A DNA stretch of 64,000 nucleotides from contig CAZFHA010000016.1 of NCBI GenBank assembly GCA_964518595.1, forward strand, positions 15,374 through 79,373. The letters are read 5' to 3'. Shown here piece after piece: positions 61,360 through 64,000 of the stretch. The position numbers were made by a program, and so were the translations under genes. The stretch is from CAZFHA01 sp964518595. Lineage in GTDB: Bacteria > Bacillota > Clostridia > Saccharofermentanales > Saccharofermentanaceae. How positions within the stretch are numbered: the first letter of the stretch is position 1; the number at the start of each line of letters is the position of its first letter. A model generated the notes under the pieces. That model ran no database searches and was not told where the DNA came from. It saw only the letters and a list, made by a program, of their open reading frames with translations.

Positions 61360-61788
61360 TTAAGGTAAATACGGATTTATAATAGAATCATCCGGCTTCC
61401 AGTTAACATCAAATTTATCGCTAACTTGAACAATTTCGTTAGTTATGTCATCTACTATGACATGTGATCCGTCTTTATTGTAGTATACTGTAGCTGAATT
61501 TCCAGTTGCACGATTTGCAGCTTTTCTTGTTGTGAAAGCATCATCAACTGTGTCGGTAACTGAATCCTTAGTCCAACCACGATTATTCATCTGCCGATTA
61601 AGTTTATCTGCTGATTTGGCATCGCTACCAAATTTAACCTTACTCCCTGCACCCTCAGCAATCTCATCTGCTTTTCCAGCCCCTTGTGCAGCGTCTGCCG
61701 CTTCATCTGCTTTCCCAGCGCCCTTTCCTACATCTGCAACCTCATCTAGCTTTCCTGCACCTTGCGCAGCCTCAGCAACTTCATCCAT
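61360..61788 (-). CDS. Headless toxin C-terminus: repeat linker plus colicin E5-type tRNase domain
   Basis: The frame begins in the linker (DEVAEAAQGAGKLDEVAD, then three more 13-residue units ending in GAG). It continues with a domain matching the colicin E5 ribonuclease family: KLNRQMNNRGWTKDSV, ATVYYNKDGSHVIVDD, EIVQVSDKFDVNW. Colicin E5 cuts anticodons of tRNAs reading queuosine codons (Tyr, His, Asn, Asp). Homology to the right-hand toxin continues upstream in another frame (FGFLPLAGELKYLKY, to about 61885), so the frame was broken at 61790, apparently by loss of one A in AAATGG. Without a secretion head it may be inert or an orphan reservoir tip. Confidence 0.78.
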   Translation of the reverse strand: MDEVAEAAQGAGKLDEVADVGKGAGKADEAADAAQGAGKADEIAEGAGSKVKFGSDAKSADKLNRQMNNRGWTKDSVTDTVDDAFTTRKAANRATGNSATVYYNKDGSHVIVDDITNEIVQVSDKFDVNWKPDDSIINPYLP

Positions 61789-61790
61789 TT
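61642..61790. repeat. Linker repeat copy 1 (matches 63192-63340)
   Basis: This stretch aligns without gaps to 63192-63340. Over the 108 bases nearest the toxin tip (61651-61758) I count only two mismatches. Similarity falls off upstream, and the tips themselves are unrelated. It also contains internal 39-bp repeats encoding the 13-residue units. Confidence 0.9.
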
Positions 61791-62064
61791 ATTTGCTGCC
61801 TTAAGCGAGTCTGCAATCTTGTCACTATATTTTAAATACTTTAACTCTCCTGCCAATGGAAGAAATCCAAATACGGTGCTAAAAAATCAAAACCGAGCCG
61901 TGTTAGATACTGTAGTCAAATAGAAATAGTTGATAAATACGATTGAATAGGGGTTTGTCGGCTGTTCAAATACAGTTTTATAAATAGTTCTATGTTAAAA
62001 TGCTTGATTTTACTCTTGTTTATTTCAAAATACTATTCTAAGAATAAGCAAACCAAGAAAAATA

Positions 62065-62307
62065 TTACATAAATAATCTACCTATTTCATCAATTAAAGA
62101 TTCTAACCTGATTCCGTATTCATTAGGTTCCCAGTTTTGGTTAAATCCACAGGATGTCAACTCATCTCCAACTGCTTCTCTCAACTGACTATATAGCTTC
62201 GTTGAATAGATAGTTGTGTCGTTATTTACGATAGCTAATAGGTTAGGAGCATGTTTTTCTAAACATATTTTTAGTAACGAAATTGAAGTTGCCGGCAAAT
62301 TTATCAT
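62065..62307 (-). CDS. Putative immunity protein for tip B
   Basis: The 80-aa soluble protein (MINLPATSISLLKICLEKHA) starts inside the stop codon of tip B (ATGA overlap), the tight coupling typical of toxin-immunity pairs. The ATG at 62307 is preferred over an extension from 62334, which overlaps the tip. Family not recognised. Between its stop and the E5 tip at 61885, about 180 bp are AT-rich and empty. Confidence 0.55.
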   Translation of the reverse strand: MINLPATSISLLKICLEKHAPNLLAIVNNDTTIYSTKLYSQLREAVGDELTSCGFNQNWEPNEYGIRLESLIDEIGRLFM

Positions 62308-62519
62308 CGTGTTCCCCCATTTCCATTGGCCCAAGTTGTAACGACTTCTCCATTTTTATTTAGATCAACCGTAGCATCTTTTCCGATGTACCTTGTAGTA
62401 CCTCCGTAATTATCAGGAATAAATTTAGTTTCAAGAGGGTTTTCCACAGCATCTAAGATAGCTTTATTGGATACATCAGCCCCTCCATATCTACCAGTGA
62501 AATTTCTGAAGGAGAATCT
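62304..62519 (-). pseudogene. Toxin tip B, headless nuclease-like fragment
   Basis: An open frame of 71 codons with no ATG, opening right after a TGA, encodes FTGRYGGADVSNKAILDAV, FIPDNYGGTTRYIGKD and VDLNKNGEVVTTWANG. The pattern recalls the C-terminal half of BECR-fold (barnase/EndoU/colicin-like) toxins. It has no linker or head. Its immunity gene overlaps its stop. It is a displaced tip in all likelihood. Confidence 0.6.
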
Positions 62520-62546
62520 TCAGACTTTTCCTTTATCTAAATAAAT

Positions 62547-62861
62547 TCAAAAATTCAATTTATTTTTCATTAGCGAGAGTAGCTCTTGTGAATTAATAAA
62601 AAATCTTGATTGAAATGCCTGTACCCCATGTTCTTCAGCAACTTCGTCAATAATTAACACATCTGTTCTATTATTTTCTCTAATAATTAAGTATTGATTA
62701 CCCTCATACTGCATACTCCTTATGTTTTCGCTTGATAGTAAATAAACAAGATGCCCATAATTACGCTTAGTTATTTCACACTCAAGAAAATCAATTAACT
62801 TACTATATGCAAATTCTCCGTTGCTTGCAATAAACTTATCTTTATTAAAATCCAAAGTCAC
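62547..62861 (-). CDS. Putative immunity protein for toxin A
   Basis: The 104-aa soluble protein starts at a GTG with GGAGG four bases upstream and lies 12 bp after the toxin A stop. Segments include EFAYSKLIDFLECEIT and FFINSQELLSLMKNKL. No named family recognised. Its immediate position after an intact toxin C-terminus makes it the best-supported immunity candidate in the array. Confidence 0.6.
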   Translation of the reverse strand: MTLDFNKDKFIASNGEFAYSKLIDFLECEITKRNYGHLVYLLSSENIRSMQYEGNQYLIIRENNRTDVLIIDEVAEEHGVQAFQSRFFINSQELLSLMKNKLNF

Positions 62862-62873
62862 TTCACCTCCAAA

Positions 62874-64000
62874 TTATTCGGGAAATACTGTCCACACATT
62901 CTTCAGATCATCAACTATAATCCTCAAAAGGGTTTCTCCATTTGTACCAATTGTCTCTCCTGCATCAATAATGATCTTGTAAGATTGTTGCCCAGCAGTT
63001 CCAAATCCATTATCTATAATAGAAACTATCTTACCATTTTTTACAACTTGTTTGACCAATGCTGTCGCATCTGCTTCCGTGGCAACATTAAATTTGTTCC
63101 AACCACCACCAGAAGTATTCAAATGCTTATTTTTAATAATAAAACTATCAATATTGGCTGACGATAATGCGTTTTCGCCCTGCTTAAACAGACTCCCCGC
63201 ACCCTCAGCAATCTCATCTGCTTTTCCAGCCCCTTGTGCAGCGTCTGCCGCTTCATCCGCTTTCCCAGCTCCCTTTCCTACATCTGCAACCTCATCTAGC
63301 TTTCCTGCCCCCTGAACAGCTTCTGCTACTTCATCCATTTTACTCAAAGCTTTTACAGAATCAGCAATCTCATCTGCCTTACCTATGTATTTTAAATATT
63401 TTAGTTCACCAATCACTGGAATAAAGCCAAATGTGGTTAGACCAAAGTTTGACCAATGTTCTGGCGTATTTTCCCAATGAGTTAAAACATAGTTCATATC
63501 TCTAATGTCAGCACCTGTCCCCACAAAAGGAATAAATCCTATTAAGACATTCACCATAATCCCTTGGGGAGTTGTGGTTTCAGAGTATTCACCCTTAACC
63601 CCCTCTATAATACTTTGTTGAATTAATTTATCAGTGGTTATGCTTGTTCCAATAACTCCTGCTGGAGAGCGCATGGGTGTCACGGGCGAATTTCCGCCGC
63701 CTTGGCCGCCGTACATTTCAACAAAGTTTTCCCACCATGATTTCGGTGTTGGCGGCTCACTACTCGCCCGATTCGTAACCGGTAAACAAGCCTTTTTTCT
63801 ATATACCGAAGCTCTCTGGTAGGCAGGTGTTGCCATACCAATCTTTTTAGCTAAATAGTTGGCCTGTCCAAGCATTTCCGTCCGTTTTGCCTCTGAATAA
63901 GGCTTGCCATAGTCATAAGCTTCTGCCCGTAATCGGGTTACTTCAGCACTTTTAATCGGCTCAAATAAATTGCGACTAGGATCATTAAAGAAATCATCCA
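62874..64000 (-). CDS. Polymorphic toxin A with pre-toxin domain (5' end at or beyond window edge)
   Basis: The frame is open to the right edge. By analogy with the homologous module at 58864, its ATG may lie at 64001, giving about 376 aa, or it may be part of a longer protein. It starts (M)DDFFNDPSRNLFEPI. A Pro/Gly-rich linker follows, then a pre-toxin domain (IGFIPFVGTGADIRD, FGFIPVIGELKYLKY). Next are four 13-residue repeats of the DEVAEAVQGAGK type and a final approximately 95-residue tip (KNKHLNTSGGGWNKF, YKIIIDAGETIGTNGE, IIVDDLKNVWTVFPE). The tip has the look of a BECR-type RNase toxin (inference). No secretion signal is visible in this part. Confidence 0.7.
   Translation of the reverse strand, partial: DDFFNDPSRNLFEPIKSAEVTRLRAEAYDYGKPYSEAKRTEMLGQANYLAKKIGMATPAYQRASVYRKKACLPVTNRASSEPPTPKSWWENFVEMYGGQGGGNSPVTPMRSPAGVIGTSITTDKLIQQSIIEGVKGEYSETTTPQGIMVNVLIGFIPFVGTGADIRDMNYVLTHWENTPEHWSNFGLTTFGFIPVIGELKYLKYIGKADEIADSVKALSKMDEVAEAVQGAGKLDEVADVGKGAGKADEAADAAQGAGKADEIAEGAGSLFKQGENALSSANIDSFIIKNKHLNTSGGGWNKFNVATEADATALVKQVVKNGKIVSIIDNGFGTAGQQSYKIIIDAGETIGTNGETLLRIIVDDLKNVWTVFPE
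63192..63340. repeat. Linker repeat copy 2 in toxin A
   Basis: This is the partner of 61642-61790 inside toxin A, encoding the same 13-residue DE-A-GAGK units immediately before a different tip. Its position makes it a natural crossover arm for swapping tip and immunity gene. Confidence 0.9.

Noticed and set aside
61532..61804. Plus-strand Ala/Ser/Pro-rich frame over the toxin linker, repeated at 63052-63315
   Set aside because: Both are antisense readings of the repeat linker of the toxins; the composition is low complexity and there is no start context.

Overview
The window looks like the chromosome of an anaerobic, host-associated low-to-mid GC Bacillota (class Clostridia). The evidence is strong AGGAGG-type ribosome binding sites, lipobox SBPs, a YesM/YesN two-component pair, a T-box leader on the trp operon, a glycine-betaine transporter of the OpuC type, corrinoid methyl-transfer genes, and a very large surface GH101 enzyme paired with a GH112 phosphorylase. 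This taxonomic placement is inference; no rRNA or tRNA gene is present.

Layout. 1-2 kb: the end of a rhamnose operon (rhaB tail, rhaA). 2-7.4 kb (minus): a 927-aa secreted protein, a beta-helix repeat protein with no secretion signal, and an orphan sigma region-4 protein. 7.6-13 kb: PfkB-type sugar kinase, Rieske oxygenase, M42 aminopeptidase and YgiQ radical SAM protein. 13-19 kb (minus): a corrinoid methyl-transfer locus (corrinoid protein, UroD-type methyltransferase fused to a thioredoxin-like domain, a large corrinoid-activating Fe-S/ASKHA protein, CobW GTPase). 19.4-20.4 kb: alpha/beta hydrolase and a 41-aa membrane peptide. 20.4-33 kb: PocR/AraC regulator, sugar ABC importer without an ATPase, second solute-binding lipoprotein, YesM-YesN and a GH94-like protein. 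33-35.2 kb: small membrane proteins and gene debris. 35.2-44.4 kb: GH112 and GH101 with a divergent AraC/cupin regulator, apparently a unit for core-1 mucin O-glycan (Gal-beta-1,3-GalNAc) use. 44.4-52.2 kb (minus): two small membrane ORFs behind a complete trpEGDCFBA operon led by a T-box. 52.3-58.4 kb: flavin/ferredoxin protein with an OpuC-type osmoprotectant transporter, YhfC-type membrane protein, a class I isoprenoid-synthase-like protein and a YgjP metallopeptidase.

58.6-64 kb (minus) is the most unusual region: a polymorphic-toxin array. A toxin entering from the right edge, with a pre-toxin domain, a 13-residue repeat linker and a C-terminal tip, is followed by a putative immunity gene. 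Behind it lies a string of tips that have lost their heads, several followed by their own putative immunity gene. One tip is a recognisable colicin E5-type tRNase. Two tips carry frameshifts, and nearly identical linker DNA precedes two different tips, which suggests tip exchange by homologous recombination. Imperfect copies of the toxin N-terminal module sit at both ends of the array.

The strongest candidates for under-described biology are this array, the thioredoxin-fused methyltransferase operon that lacks a recognisable MtaB/MttB partner, and the beta-helix/orphan sigma pair.
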